Assembly (NCBI RefSeq): GCF_001499855.1 | Contig: NZ_LQIK01000034.1 | Location: 62,001 to 126,000, forward strand | Length of the DNA stretch: 64,000 nt | Direction: 5' to 3' | From: Mycobacterium sp. GA-0227b | GTDB lineage: Bacteria; Actinomycetota; Actinomycetes; Mycobacteriales; Mycobacteriaceae | Part shown: positions 16,207 to 24,208 of the stretch, piece by piece | Layout of the letters: each line of letters begins with the position of its first letter | Position numbering within the stretch: the stretch's first letter is position 1 | Translations under genes and position numbers: made by a program | Notes under the pieces: generated by a model | The model's input: the letters and a program-made list of their open reading frames with translations, nothing else | Database searches by the model: none | What the model was told of the DNA's origin: nothing

Positions 16207-17121
16207 ATGAAGATCACGAAGATCACCAGTGTGTTGGCGGCGGCCGCGACCGCCGGCTTCATCGGGGCACCGCTGGCCTCCGCAGAAGCCGAAGCCACCC
16301 AGCGCGGGACCACCGTCCAGACGCAGACACTCGGAAGCCAGGGCAAGCTGGTCGACGGCGCAGTCATCCAGGGCTGGACCATCGACGACCTGAAGCCGAG
16401 CAGCGACGTCATCGCATACCCCGTGTCCGGACAGCTGTGGGAAGCCACCGCGACCGACCAGGCGATCCAGGGGTCGGCGACGCCGATCGTGTCGAATCTG
16501 AACGCAAGGGCCGCCGACGGTCAGACCTACCGCGCGCTGTTCGGCGCCGCCACCCCGCAGGGGGTGAACCCGGCGACGCTCGCCCAGGGTCAGCAGACGT
16601 CCGGCAAGGTCTATTTCGACGTCACCGGCGCCGCCCCCGACAGCGTCGTGTACAACGCCGGTGGTCAGGACCGGCTGGTGTGGACCGAGCCGCCCGCCTC
16701 CAGCTCGAGCAGCTCATCGCCGTCGACCTCCTACGACGCGGAAAGCGACCCGGCGACGGCCGCACCCGCCGAGGCTCCTGCCGCTGAGACTCCCGAGGGC
16801 ACGACCGCCGCTCCCGCCGCTGCCGGCACCGAGGTACCGGAGGGCAGCCAGGGCACCCCGCTCCCTGAGGGCAGCCAGGGCACCCCGATTCCGGTCGGCA
16901 GCGAGGGCACCCCGACTGCACCCGAGGGCGCTCCGGTCCCGGCCGCGCAGGACGCTCCGGCTCCGACCGCGCACGGCACGCCCGTTCAGCCCGCCGACGC
17001 CGCTCCCGCCCCGGCGGGTACCGAGGGCGTTCCGCAGCCTGCGGGCAGCCAGGGCACGCCGCTGCCCGCCGGTGACCAGGTGCAGACCCCGACCACCTAC
17101 GTCCCGGCGCCCACTCCCTGA
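16207..17121 (+). CDS. secreted MPT63-family (DUF1942) protein with a Pro/Gly/Thr-rich repeat tail
   Basis: The protein has 304 residues. A signal peptide ends near LASA. Residues ~35-165 align with the immunogenic secreted protein MPT63: VIQGWTIDDLKPSSDVIAYP, GQLWEATATDQAI, SNLNARAADGQTYR and SGKVYFDVTG. Unlike MPT63, which stops there, this protein continues for ~130 residues of poly-Ser then Ala/Pro/Gly/Thr-rich sequence with [E/V]GSxGTPxP repeats. The tail looks unstructured and might bind the cell wall or be glycosylated. ATG 16207 follows an AGGAGC site. It occupies the position of PPE63 in M. tuberculosis. Function is unknown. Confidence 0.87.
   Translation: MKITKITSVLAAAATAGFIGAPLASAEAEATQRGTTVQTQTLGSQGKLVDGAVIQGWTIDDLKPSSDVIAYPVSGQLWEATATDQAIQGSATPIVSNLNARAADGQTYRALFGAATPQGVNPATLAQGQQTSGKVYFDVTGAAPDSVVYNAGGQDRLVWTEPPASSSSSSSPSTSYDAESDPATAAPAEAPAAETPEGTTAAPAAAGTEVPEGSQGTPLPEGSQGTPIPVGSEGTPTAPEGAPVPAAQDAPAPTAHGTPVQPADAAPAPAGTEGVPQPAGSQGTPLPAGDQVQTPTTYVPAPTP
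16840..16920 (+). repeat. three tandem 27-base coding units in the MPT63-like tail
   Basis: Units at 16840-16866, 16867-16893 and 16894-16920 encode EGSQGTPLP, EGSQGTPIP and VGSEGTPTA. Related degenerate units (GSQGTPLPA) recur near 17043-17070. Confidence 0.88.
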
Positions 17122-17157
17122 CGGGACCATCGGTAGCAAGTCAACCGGTCAGCGTCG

Positions 17158-17961
17158 TCACGAGTGCGACGACCACCACGCGTACAGCTGTGGGAAGGTC
17201 GGGCCGCCCGGCCCCGCTCGGACGGCGCTGACCGTCATCTTGGCCTCGTCGGTCCAGACGACGGTCGGTTGACCGGCCTGCAGACCGCAGAAAAGATTTC
17301 CGCTGATCCTGTCCGGAGTCGCGTTGCGCCGCCACGGCCCCGGCGACTGAATGTTGCCCGGGCAGTTGACCCTCGTCGCCGCTGCGACCGCGGCATTGAA
17401 GACCGCCTCGAGCGAAGCCTTGTCGCCGACCAGGCTGTAGGTCGCCGACACCGGGCCCCCGGGATCGTCGTTTCGACCGCAATTCACCTGCGCCAACACG
17501 CTTTTCGTGGGAGGGACCGTTTCGCATGCATCCGGCCGGTAGCCCTTGGGTAACTGACGTAACAACCGGACGTCGCCTTCGGAGCGGACCGGTTGCTCCG
17601 GCGACGGGGACGTCGTCGGCTCTCCGGCGCTCGGCGGTTGCTCACCGCCGCCAGACGGCCGTGACGACCAGAAGACCAAGCCGCCGACGACCGCGACAGC
17701 GCCCACTACGGCAGCACCGATGACCAGCGGCTTGAAATTGCGTTGAGGCTTGACCTGGCGCGGGTTGATGGTCAGCGGTGCATCGAACCTCGGCGACCAA
17801 TTCCGCTGGGCGGCATAGAAGTCCGGGGGCGGCGGCGCGGCGGGTGGCCGGTGGGCCTGCAGCGGACCGGTGTCCGCCTCGTCGGCTTCCGGTTCTCGGA
17901 CGCCGTCGACCGACGCGTCGCTCTCCTGCGGTCCCGGCTCCGGTGGCGTCGACGAACTCAC
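17158..17961 (-). CDS. single-pass membrane-anchored protein with a cysteine-containing outer domain
   Basis: The 267-residue protein has an acidic, proline-rich cytoplasmic N-terminus. One membrane helix follows (about residues 79-97, VIGAAVVGAVAVVGGLVFW), then a Ser/Pro/Glu-rich linker. The extracytoplasmic domain has four cysteines (DACETV, VNCGRN, VNCPGN, LFCGLQ), probably two disulfides. The layout resembles the outer sensor regions found on mycobacterial Ser/Thr kinases and Rv3524-like proteins, but no kinase is present. The GTG start has a -10-like element seven bases upstream (leaderless). Convergent with the MPT63-like gene. Function unknown. Confidence 0.75.
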   Translation of the reverse strand: MSSSTPPEPGPQESDASVDGVREPEADEADTGPLQAHRPPAAPPPPDFYAAQRNWSPRFDAPLTINPRQVKPQRNFKPLVIGAAVVGAVAVVGGLVFWSSRPSGGGEQPPSAGEPTTSPSPEQPVRSEGDVRLLRQLPKGYRPDACETVPPTKSVLAQVNCGRNDDPGGPVSATYSLVGDKASLEAVFNAAVAAATRVNCPGNIQSPGPWRRNATPDRISGNLFCGLQAGQPTVVWTDEAKMTVSAVRAGPGGPTFPQLYAWWSSHS

Positions 17962-17968
17962 CCCTCAG

Positions 17969-17974
17969 AGGGTA
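17969..17974 (-). promoter_or_regulatory. -10 of a leaderless transcript for the membrane-anchored protein
   Basis: On the minus strand TACCCT (TANNNT) lies seven bases before the GTG at 17961. Confidence 0.45.
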
Positions 17975-18005
17975 GTAGGCCGGCTACGCCCCACCCACCG
18001 GATGG

Positions 18006-19175
18006 TCAGCCCAGAATCAACCCCGACGTCGGCACTCCGGTACCCGCGGTGACGAGCACATGCTCGACGTCCGGTACCGGATTGACCGACGTGCCACGCA
18101 ACTGTCGAACGCCCTCGGCGATCCCGTTCATGCCGTGTATGTACGCTTCGCCCAACTGACCGCCGTGGGTGTTGATCGGCAACCGTCCGCCGACCTCGAT
18201 CGCGCCATCTTTGACGAAGTCCTTGGCGTCACCGCGATCGCAGAAGCCGAGTTCCTCCAACTGAATCAGCGTGAACGGGGTGAAGTGGTCGTAAAGTATC
18301 GCGGTCTGAATGTCTTGCGGTGTCAGACCCGATTGCGCCCACAGCTGCCTGCCCACCAGACCCATCTCGGGCAGCCCCAGCTCCGGTCGGTAGTAGCTCG
18401 TCATCGAGTACTGGTCCGGGCTGGAACCTTGCGAGGCCGCCTCGATGATCGCCGGCCGGTGCTTGAGGTCCTTGGCCCGCTCGGCGGACGTCACCACCAG
18501 CGCCACCCCGCCGTCGGTCTCCTGACAGCAGTCCAGCAGCCGCAGCGGTTCGGCGATCCAGCGCGAATTCTGGTGATCCTCAATGGTGATCGGCTTTTCG
18601 TAGAAGTACGCCTTCGGATTCTTCGCCGCATGTTTGCGGTCCGCGACCGAGATCATGCCGAAATCTCTGCTCGTCGCACCCGACTGATGCATGTACCGCC
18701 TGGCGATCATCGCGACCTGTGCGGCGGGCGTCGACAGCCCATGCGGATAGGAGAACGAGTTGTCGACTCCGGTCGAGTCGGCGTTCTCCACCAACCGCAT
18801 CTGAACCTGGCCGAACCGCACACCCGAGCGCTCATTGAATGCCCGGTACGCCACAACACATTCCGCGACACCCGTCGCCACCGCGATCGCCGCCTGCTGG
18901 ATCGTCGCGCAGGCCGCGCCGCCGCCGTGATGGATCTTCGAGAAGAACTTCAGCTCACCGATGCCCGTCGCCCGGGCGATCGCGACCTCGGTGTTGGAAT
19001 CCATCGTGAACGTGACCATGCCGTCGACATCGGCGGGCGTGAGGCCGGCGTCGTCCAGGGCATCGAGCACCGCCTCCGACGCGAGACGCAGTTCACTGCG
19101 GCCGGAGTTCTTGGAGAAGTCGGTGGCGCCGATCCCGACGATCGCCGCCTTGCCGGACAATCCACTCCCACTCAC
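18006..19175 (-). CDS. ltp2: thiolase-like aldolase Ltp2
   Basis: Ltp2 is the retro-aldolase that removes the last propionyl unit from the sterol side chain, giving the 17-keto steroid and propionyl-CoA, in a complex with ChsH1-ChsH2. The 389-residue protein has a thiolase fold (AAIVGIGATDFSKNSGRSEL at the N-terminus) and the lipid-transfer-protein C-terminus THGGQLGEAYIHGMNG, with no classical thiolase cysteine pair. The GTG start overlaps the chsH1 stop (GTGA, 19172-19175), and it is the last gene of the cyp125 operon. Confidence 0.95.
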   Translation of the reverse strand: MSGSGLSGKAAIVGIGATDFSKNSGRSELRLASEAVLDALDDAGLTPADVDGMVTFTMDSNTEVAIARATGIGELKFFSKIHHGGGAACATIQQAAIAVATGVAECVVAYRAFNERSGVRFGQVQMRLVENADSTGVDNSFSYPHGLSTPAAQVAMIARRYMHQSGATSRDFGMISVADRKHAAKNPKAYFYEKPITIEDHQNSRWIAEPLRLLDCCQETDGGVALVVTSAERAKDLKHRPAIIEAASQGSSPDQYSMTSYYRPELGLPEMGLVGRQLWAQSGLTPQDIQTAILYDHFTPFTLIQLEELGFCDRGDAKDFVKDGAIEVGGRLPINTHGGQLGEAYIHGMNGIAEGVRQLRGTSVNPVPDVEHVLVTAGTGVPTSGLILG

Positions 19176-19576
19176 GCCAGGTCCCCGATCGTCAAGGTCG
19201 CGGTGGCGATCACATGGTCGCCGAGACTGTTGCTGCCAACGATTTTCAGCGTGATCACCCCATCGTCGATCGCGGTCACCTCACCGGAAAACGTCACCGT
19301 GTCGTAGGCGTACCACGGCACACCCAGGCGCAGCGAGATCGACTTGATGATCGCGGTCGGACCCGCCCAGTCCGTGATGTACCGCTGCACCAGGCCGGTG
19401 TCGGTGAGGATGTTGACGAAGATGTCCTTCGATCCCTTGGCCTGTGCCTTGTCCCGGTCATGATGGACGTCCTGATAGTCCCGGGTGGCGATCGCGGTCG
19501 ACACGATGAACGTCGGGTCGCCGTACAGCGCGAGCTCGGGAAGCTTCGTGCCAACCGATATGGAGGGGGCGCTCAT
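19172..19576 (-). CDS. chsH1: MaoC-like enoyl-CoA hydratase subunit ChsH1
   Basis: The 134-residue single hot-dog subunit carries the hydratase motif in RDYQDVHHDRDKA (D33, H38/H39). It supplies the catalytic half of the ChsH1-ChsH2 heterotetramer that hydrates 3-oxo-chol-diene propionyl-CoA before Ltp2 cleavage. It overlaps both ltp2 and chsH2 by four bases, as expected for subunits of one complex. Counterpart of Rv3541c. Confidence 0.94.
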   Translation of the reverse strand: MSAPSISVGTKLPELALYGDPTFIVSTAIATRDYQDVHHDRDKAQAKGSKDIFVNILTDTGLVQRYITDWAGPTAIIKSISLRLGVPWYAYDTVTFSGEVTAIDDGVITLKIVGSNSLGDHVIATATLTIGDLA

Positions 19577-20553
19577 CGTTGCGCCTCCTCACCGGGCTCC
19601 CACGCATACAGCGTCCACGCGGGACCTGACTCTCCCTCTGGGAAATCGATATACGTTGCGTGAACAGGCATTCCGATCTCCACGGTGGCCGGGTCGACGT
19701 TGCGGAGCTGACCGAGCATCCGTACGCCTTCTTCAAGTTCGACGAGCGCGATCACAAACGGCAGCGTGCGCCCGGGCACCTTCGGCGCGTGGTGCACCAC
19801 GAAGCTGAACACGGTGCCCTTACCGCTGGCGACGACGTAGTCGGTCGGCTTGTCTTTGTCCTGCCACAGCGCGGGCACTGGCGGATGCACCAATGTGCCG
19901 TCGGGGCGCTTCTGGATGCGCAACTCGTGCGCGTTGACGCCGTCCCAGAAGAACTTGGTGTCACGAGACGACGCCGGCCGCATCATCATGTCCGCGTCCA
20001 GATCGTCGGGCACCGCCGCGACCCCGCCTTTGTCGGCGTTGTCGGCCGGCCTGAACTTCATGATGCGCCACATCATCTCGGCGACCGGATCCTCGACGTC
20101 GTCACCGACCGTCCACGTGATCTTCTGCGTGATGAAGAAGCCCTCGCCGAGCGCAGTGTTCTTCGGCCCGATGACATCAGTCAGTTCCGCAGTGACGCTG
20201 ACCTCTTCACCCACCTGCAGGTACCGGTGGTAGATCTGCTCGCAGTTGGTCGCGACCACACCGACATAGCCCGCCTCGTCGAACAAGTCGAGGATCTTGC
20301 CGAGAGGGTCGTCGTCGGGCCGGACACCGCCGAGGCCCATCATCGTCCACACCTGGATCATCGCCGGAGGCGCAACGGCGCCGGGATGCCCGGCCGCCTT
20401 GGCAGCCAGATCGTCGACGTAGATCGGGTTCCGGTCCCCCATCGCGTCGAGCCAGTGGTCGATCATCGGCTGGTTGACCGGATGCCTACCGGCCCGCGGC
20501 TTGCTCTTGCCCTCGGCCTTGATCCGTTCGGCGGCCTTCTGTATCTCGGTCAC
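19573..20553 (-). CDS. chsH2: MaoC-like/DUF35 subunit ChsH2
   Basis: The 326-residue protein has an N-terminal MaoC-like domain (VNQPMIDHWLDAMGDRNPIYVD, then AVAPPAMIQVWTM). The C-terminal DUF35-type domain (PASSRDTKFFWDGVNAHELR through the terminal WTLYAWEPGEEAQR) lacks zinc cysteines; in M. tuberculosis that domain docks Ltp2. The GTG at 20553 is chosen because it best matches homologue length. A GTG at 20595 overlapping the fadE29 stop (GTGA) would add a DERSREEQ-containing extension encoded by the 24-base repeat at 20557-20580, so the true start is uncertain. Confidence 0.92.
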   Translation of the reverse strand: MTEIQKAAERIKAEGKSKPRAGRHPVNQPMIDHWLDAMGDRNPIYVDDLAAKAAGHPGAVAPPAMIQVWTMMGLGGVRPDDDPLGKILDLFDEAGYVGVVATNCEQIYHRYLQVGEEVSVTAELTDVIGPKNTALGEGFFITQKITWTVGDDVEDPVAEMMWRIMKFRPADNADKGGVAAVPDDLDADMMMRPASSRDTKFFWDGVNAHELRIQKRPDGTLVHPPVPALWQDKDKPTDYVVASGKGTVFSFVVHHAPKVPGRTLPFVIALVELEEGVRMLGQLRNVDPATVEIGMPVHATYIDFPEGESGPAWTLYAWEPGEEAQR

Positions 20554-20556
20554 CGC

Positions 20557-20580
20557 CTGCTCTTCGCGCGAGCGCTCATC
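20557..20580 (-). repeat. 24-base gene-start element, copy 1 (DERSREEQ element)
   Basis: On the minus strand the core GAGCGCTCGCGCGAAGA is shared with copies at 35562-35586 and 60391-60414. It lies immediately upstream of, and in frame with, the chsH2 start, where it would read DERSREEQ if translated. Confidence 0.8.
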
Positions 20581-20591
20581 GCCGATGGCGC

Positions 20592-21755
20592 TCACCGCGG
20601 CACCCTCGGGACCTTCAGGCCGGCAGCCGCGATCATCTCCCGCATCACCTCGTTGACACCTCCGCCAAACGTGATCACCAGATTTCGTTTCGTCTGGGAG
20701 TCCAGCCATTCCAGCAGTTCCGCAGTGTCGGGTTCGGCCGGGTTGCCGTACTTGCCGACGATCTCCTCGGCGAGACGCCCGGCGTACTGGATGCGTTCGG
20801 TACCGAAGACCTTGGTGGCGGCCGCATCGGCGACGTCGATGGTTTCGCCTGATGCGGCGACCTGCCAGTTGAGCAGTTCGTTGATCCGCCACATCGCCTT
20901 GAGCTCGCCGAGCGAGCGCTTGACGTCGTCGTGGTTGATCGGGATGTCGCCGTTTCCGCCCGGCTTCGACGCCCACTCGTAAATCCGATCGTAGAGGCTC
21001 GCGAAACGGCCTGCCGGCCCGAGCATCACGCGTTCGTTGTTCAGCTGCGTGGTGATCAGCTTCCAGCCGCCGTTCTCCTCGCCGACGAGCATGTCGGCAG
21101 GCACCCGCACATCGTTGTAATAGGTGGCGTTGGTGTGGTGGGCGCCGTCGGACAGGATCATCGGCGTCCAGGAGTAACCGGGATCCTTCGTATCGACGAT
21201 CAGGATCGAAATGCCCTTGTGTTTCACCGCCTCCGGGTCGGTTCGGCAGGCCAGCCAGATGTAGTCGGCATCGTGGGCGCCGGTGGTGAACACCTTCTGC
21301 CCGTTGATGATGTACTCGTCGCCCTGCCGAACGGCGGTGGTGCGCAGCGACGCCAGGTCGGTGCCCGCCTCCGGCTCGGTGTAACCGATCGCGAAATGGA
21401 CCTCGCCGGCGAGGATCGCGGGCAGGAACTTCTTCTTCTGCGCTTCGGTCCCGTACTGCTGCAGCGTGGGTCCGACGGTCTGCAGGGTGACCGCCGGCAG
21501 CGGGACGTCGGCCCGGTGCGCCTCGTTGACGAAGATCGACTGCTCGATCGGACCGAAACCGAGCCCGCCGAATTCCTTGGGCCAGCCGACACCGAGCTTG
21601 CCGTCGCTGCCCATCCGCTTGATGACCGCGCGGTAGGCCTTGCCGTGGCGGTCCTTCTCCATCTCCTTCGCCTCTTCAAGGGAAATGAGATTCGAGAAGT
21701 ACTCCCGCAGTTCGGCTTTCAGCTGTTTCTGTTCGGGCGTCAGTTCGATGAACAT
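20592..21755 (-). CDS. fadE29: acyl-CoA dehydrogenase subunit FadE29 (ChsE2)
   Basis: The 387-residue acyl-CoA dehydrogenase pairs with FadE28 to form the heterotetramer ChsE1-ChsE2, which dehydrogenates the three-carbon sterol side chain CoA ester. Visible family segments are FAIGYTEPEAGTDLASLRTT (flavin/substrate loop), NNERVMLGPAGRF and the C-terminal FGGGVNEVMREMIA. The ATG at 21755 is two bases from the fadE28 stop codon, and the stop overlaps the alternative chsH2 GTG. Counterpart of Rv3543c. Confidence 0.94.
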   Translation of the reverse strand: MFIELTPEQKQLKAELREYFSNLISLEEAKEMEKDRHGKAYRAVIKRMGSDGKLGVGWPKEFGGLGFGPIEQSIFVNEAHRADVPLPAVTLQTVGPTLQQYGTEAQKKKFLPAILAGEVHFAIGYTEPEAGTDLASLRTTAVRQGDEYIINGQKVFTTGAHDADYIWLACRTDPEAVKHKGISILIVDTKDPGYSWTPMILSDGAHHTNATYYNDVRVPADMLVGEENGGWKLITTQLNNERVMLGPAGRFASLYDRIYEWASKPGGNGDIPINHDDVKRSLGELKAMWRINELLNWQVAASGETIDVADAAATKVFGTERIQYAGRLAEEIVGKYGNPAEPDTAELLEWLDSQTKRNLVITFGGGVNEVMREMIAAAGLKVPRVPR

Positions 21756-21757
21756 TT

Positions 21758-22783
21758 TTAGCTCCCGTCGCCTCGCTCGCCCAGTGCGGCTCCCACCGTG
21801 TCGAGCCGGTGTGACGGACCCCCCACCAGGCGGGCGAGGTCCTTGATCGAGGAGTAGTAGCGGTCCATGGGATAGGCGATGTCCATACCCATTCCGCCGT
21901 GCAGGTGGTGACACAGCTGCATCACCGGCGGCGCTTGGGAGGCCAACCAGTAGCCAAGGACGTCGATGTCATCGTCAGCTTCGCGACCCTCCGAAAGCCG
22001 CCAGGTCACCGAGTTGGACACCAAAGTCAGTGTCCGAGAGGCGATGTAGACCTCGGCCAGCTGCGCGGCGACCGTCTGGAAGGTCGACAGCGGCTTGCCG
22101 AACTGCTCCCGGTTGGCCACGTAGTCGGCGGTCAGCCGCAGCGCACCCGCAACCAGACCGGATGCGAAGGCACCGATCGCGGCGAGGGCCAACTGGTTGA
22201 TGCGGCGGGCGTCCGCGCCGTCGAGCACTCCGTCGACCGCCGCATCGGTGAACGTCACCGAGTACTCGTCGCCGTGGTTCGACGTCGGCGTCTTGGTCGC
22301 CGTCACACCGTCCGCCGTCGGGGATACCACGGCTACCCCGGTGTCGGCGGTCACGACGAGCCAGTCCGCTTGCTCCGCATAGGGAACCGCGACTTTGATG
22401 CCGTTGAGTCTGCCGTTGGCGAACGTCACCGCAGGCCGATCCGGCAGCGGCGCGCCGGGTTCGTTGAGCGCGGCCGAGAGCACGGCGCCTTTCGCCACCC
22501 CGGCGAGATAGCGGTCCTGTTGCTCCTCGGTGGCCGCGTCAAGGAGCGGCAGCAATCCGAGGCCCAACGTGGCCAGCGCGGGGCTGATGGTGCCGTGCCT
22601 GCCGATCTCGGTGAGCGCCGTGGACACCTCTGGCAGACCCACCCCGTCGCCGCCGAGGCGCTCTGGCACGGCCAGTGCGGTCACGCCGCCGGCGACCAGT
22701 GCGTCCCAAGTGTTGTCACGGCCGAGCACCGAGTTCACCACGTCGGCGACAGCCTGCTGCCCTTCGTCTGGACTGAAGTCCAC
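21758..22783 (-). CDS. fadE28: acyl-CoA dehydrogenase subunit FadE28 (ChsE1)
   Basis: The 341-residue acyl-CoA dehydrogenase is shorter than ordinary family members, as expected for the partner of FadE29. Visible features are SPDEGQQAVADVVNSVL, YVANREQFGKPLSTFQTVAAQ and the C-terminal LHGGMGMDIAYPMDRYYS. The GTG at 22783 (VDFSPDEGQQ) has a GGAGGA ribosome site upstream and matches homologue N-termini; a longer reading to 22846 would overlap cyp125. Second gene of the cyp125 operon. Confidence 0.93.
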   Translation of the reverse strand: MDFSPDEGQQAVADVVNSVLGRDNTWDALVAGGVTALAVPERLGGDGVGLPEVSTALTEIGRHGTISPALATLGLGLLPLLDAATEEQQDRYLAGVAKGAVLSAALNEPGAPLPDRPAVTFANGRLNGIKVAVPYAEQADWLVVTADTGVAVVSPTADGVTATKTPTSNHGDEYSVTFTDAAVDGVLDGADARRINQLALAAIGAFASGLVAGALRLTADYVANREQFGKPLSTFQTVAAQLAEVYIASRTLTLVSNSVTWRLSEGREADDDIDVLGYWLASQAPPVMQLCHHLHGGMGMDIAYPMDRYYSSIKDLARLVGGPSHRLDTVGAALGERGDGS

Positions 22784-22827
22784 CCGAATCCTCCTTGATA
22801 CCGGGAAATTTGCCGCGGTGGCTAAAC

Positions 22828-24087
22828 CTACTTCGTGACCGGACACTTACCGGTGTAATCCACCTGCCAGTGCTTGATGCCGTTGAGCCAACCGGACATC
22901 AGCCGCTCCGGCTCGCTGATCGGCTTGAGGTCGGGCATGTGGTCGGCGACCGCGTTGAAGATCAGGTTGATGGTCATCTTCGCCAGGTTCGCACCGATGC
23001 AGTAGTGGGCGCCGGTGCCGCCGAAGCCGACATGCGGGTTGGGATCGCGCAGGATGTCGAACTTGTGCGGGTCCTCGAACACCTCGTCGTCGAAATTAGC
23101 CGAGCGGTAGGACATCACGACCCGCTGGCCCTTCTTGATCTGCACGCCACCCAGCTCGACATCCTCCAGAGCGGTGCGCTGGAACGCCGACACCGGGGTG
23201 GCCCAGCGGACGATCTCGTCGGCCGCGGTCTCGGGCCGTTCCCGCTTGTAGAGCTCCCACTGCTCGGGGTTCTGCGAGAACGCGATCATGCCGTGGGTGA
23301 TCGAGTTGCGGGTGGTCTCGTTGCCGGCGACCGCGAGCATCACCACGAAGAAGCCGAACTCGTCGTCGGAGAGCTTCTCCCCCTCGATGTCGGCCTCGAT
23401 CAGCTTGGTGACGATGTCTTCGGTCGGGTTCTTGGCCCGCTCCTCGGCCATCTTCATCGCGTACTGGATCAACTCGAACGACGAGACCGCGGGATCGACA
23501 TCGGCGTACTCCGGGTCTTCACCGGCGGTCATCTCGTTGGACCAGCGGAAGATCTTGTCGCGGTCGTCCTGCGGCACACCGAGCAGCTCGGCGATCGCCT
23601 GCAGCGGCAGTTCGCACGAGACCTGTTCGACGAAGTCGCCGGAGCCTTCGGCCGCGGCGGTCTGGGCGATCTTCTGCGCGCGCGCCCGCAGCTCGTCTTC
23701 GAGCCGTCCCACGGCGCGCGGCGTGAAGCCGCGCGAGATGATCTTGCGAAGACGGGTGTGCTGAGGCGCGTCCATGTTCAGCAGGACCGCCTTCTGCAGG
23801 TCGATCGCGTCACGCGTCATGTCCTGCGGCCACACCGGGATGGCACCGTCCGGCGAACTGCCGAAGACCTCGTTGCGCTTGGACACCTCTTTGACGTCGG
23901 CATGCTTGGTCACCAGCCAATAGCCCTTGTCGCCGAAGCCGCCCGTGCCACCGGGCACGTCGACCCAGTGAATCGGCTCGGACTTGCGTAGTTCGGCGAG
24001 TTCCTCGACCGGGAGACGCTCGAGGTTCAGGGTCGCGTCGAGGAAGTCGAAGTCAGGGCTGATCGGGCATGAGTTGGGGCCGGGCAT
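22828..24087 (-). CDS. cyp125: steroid C26/27-monooxygenase CYP125
   Basis: CYP125 oxidises the terminal methyl of the sterol side chain to the carboxylate, the first step of side-chain degradation. The 419-residue P450 has the I-helix AVAGNETTRN, the ExxR helix within ADEIVRWATP and the heme-binding loop FGGTGAHYCIGANLA with the proximal Cys at 363. ATG 24087 has a GAGGAG site upstream. A KstR site lies 19 bases upstream. It heads the operon with fadE28, fadE29, chsH2, chsH1 and ltp2. Confidence 0.96.
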   Translation of the reverse strand: MPGPNSCPISPDFDFLDATLNLERLPVEELAELRKSEPIHWVDVPGGTGGFGDKGYWLVTKHADVKEVSKRNEVFGSSPDGAIPVWPQDMTRDAIDLQKAVLLNMDAPQHTRLRKIISRGFTPRAVGRLEDELRARAQKIAQTAAAEGSGDFVEQVSCELPLQAIAELLGVPQDDRDKIFRWSNEMTAGEDPEYADVDPAVSSFELIQYAMKMAEERAKNPTEDIVTKLIEADIEGEKLSDDEFGFFVVMLAVAGNETTRNSITHGMIAFSQNPEQWELYKRERPETAADEIVRWATPVSAFQRTALEDVELGGVQIKKGQRVVMSYRSANFDDEVFEDPHKFDILRDPNPHVGFGGTGAHYCIGANLAKMTINLIFNAVADHMPDLKPISEPERLMSGWLNGIKHWQVDYTGKCPVTK

Positions 24088-24105
24088 AGGAAAGCACTCC
24101 TCAAT

Positions 24106-24119
24106 TGCAACGTGTTCTA
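24106..24119. promoter_or_regulatory. KstR operator upstream of cyp125
   Basis: TGCAACGTGTTCTA fits TnnAACnnGTTnnA. It should control the cyp125-fadE28-fadE29-chsH2-chsH1-ltp2 operon; no other site is seen inside the operon. Confidence 0.87.
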
Positions 24120-24184
24120 GTGCCAGTAAAACATGCCTTCTGCGCAGATGAAAGGCACGTAGTCAACGCCGCTTGTCAGAGTAA

Positions 24185-24202
24185 TGAAACGTGTTCTAGC
24201 CT
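24185..24202 (+). promoter_or_regulatory. KstR operator overlapping the fadA5 -10
   Basis: TGAAACGTGTTCTA (24185-24198) fits the KstR pattern. TAGCCT (24197-24202) is a TANNNT -10 six bases before the fadA5 ATG, so fadA5 is probably leaderless and repressed by KstR sitting on its -10. Confidence 0.85.
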
Positions 24203-24208
24203 GACGGA

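Noticed and set aside
16840..16920. Possible CRISPR-like spacing of 27-base units
   Set aside because: Units are contiguous, in frame and coding (GSQGTP repeats) with no spacers.
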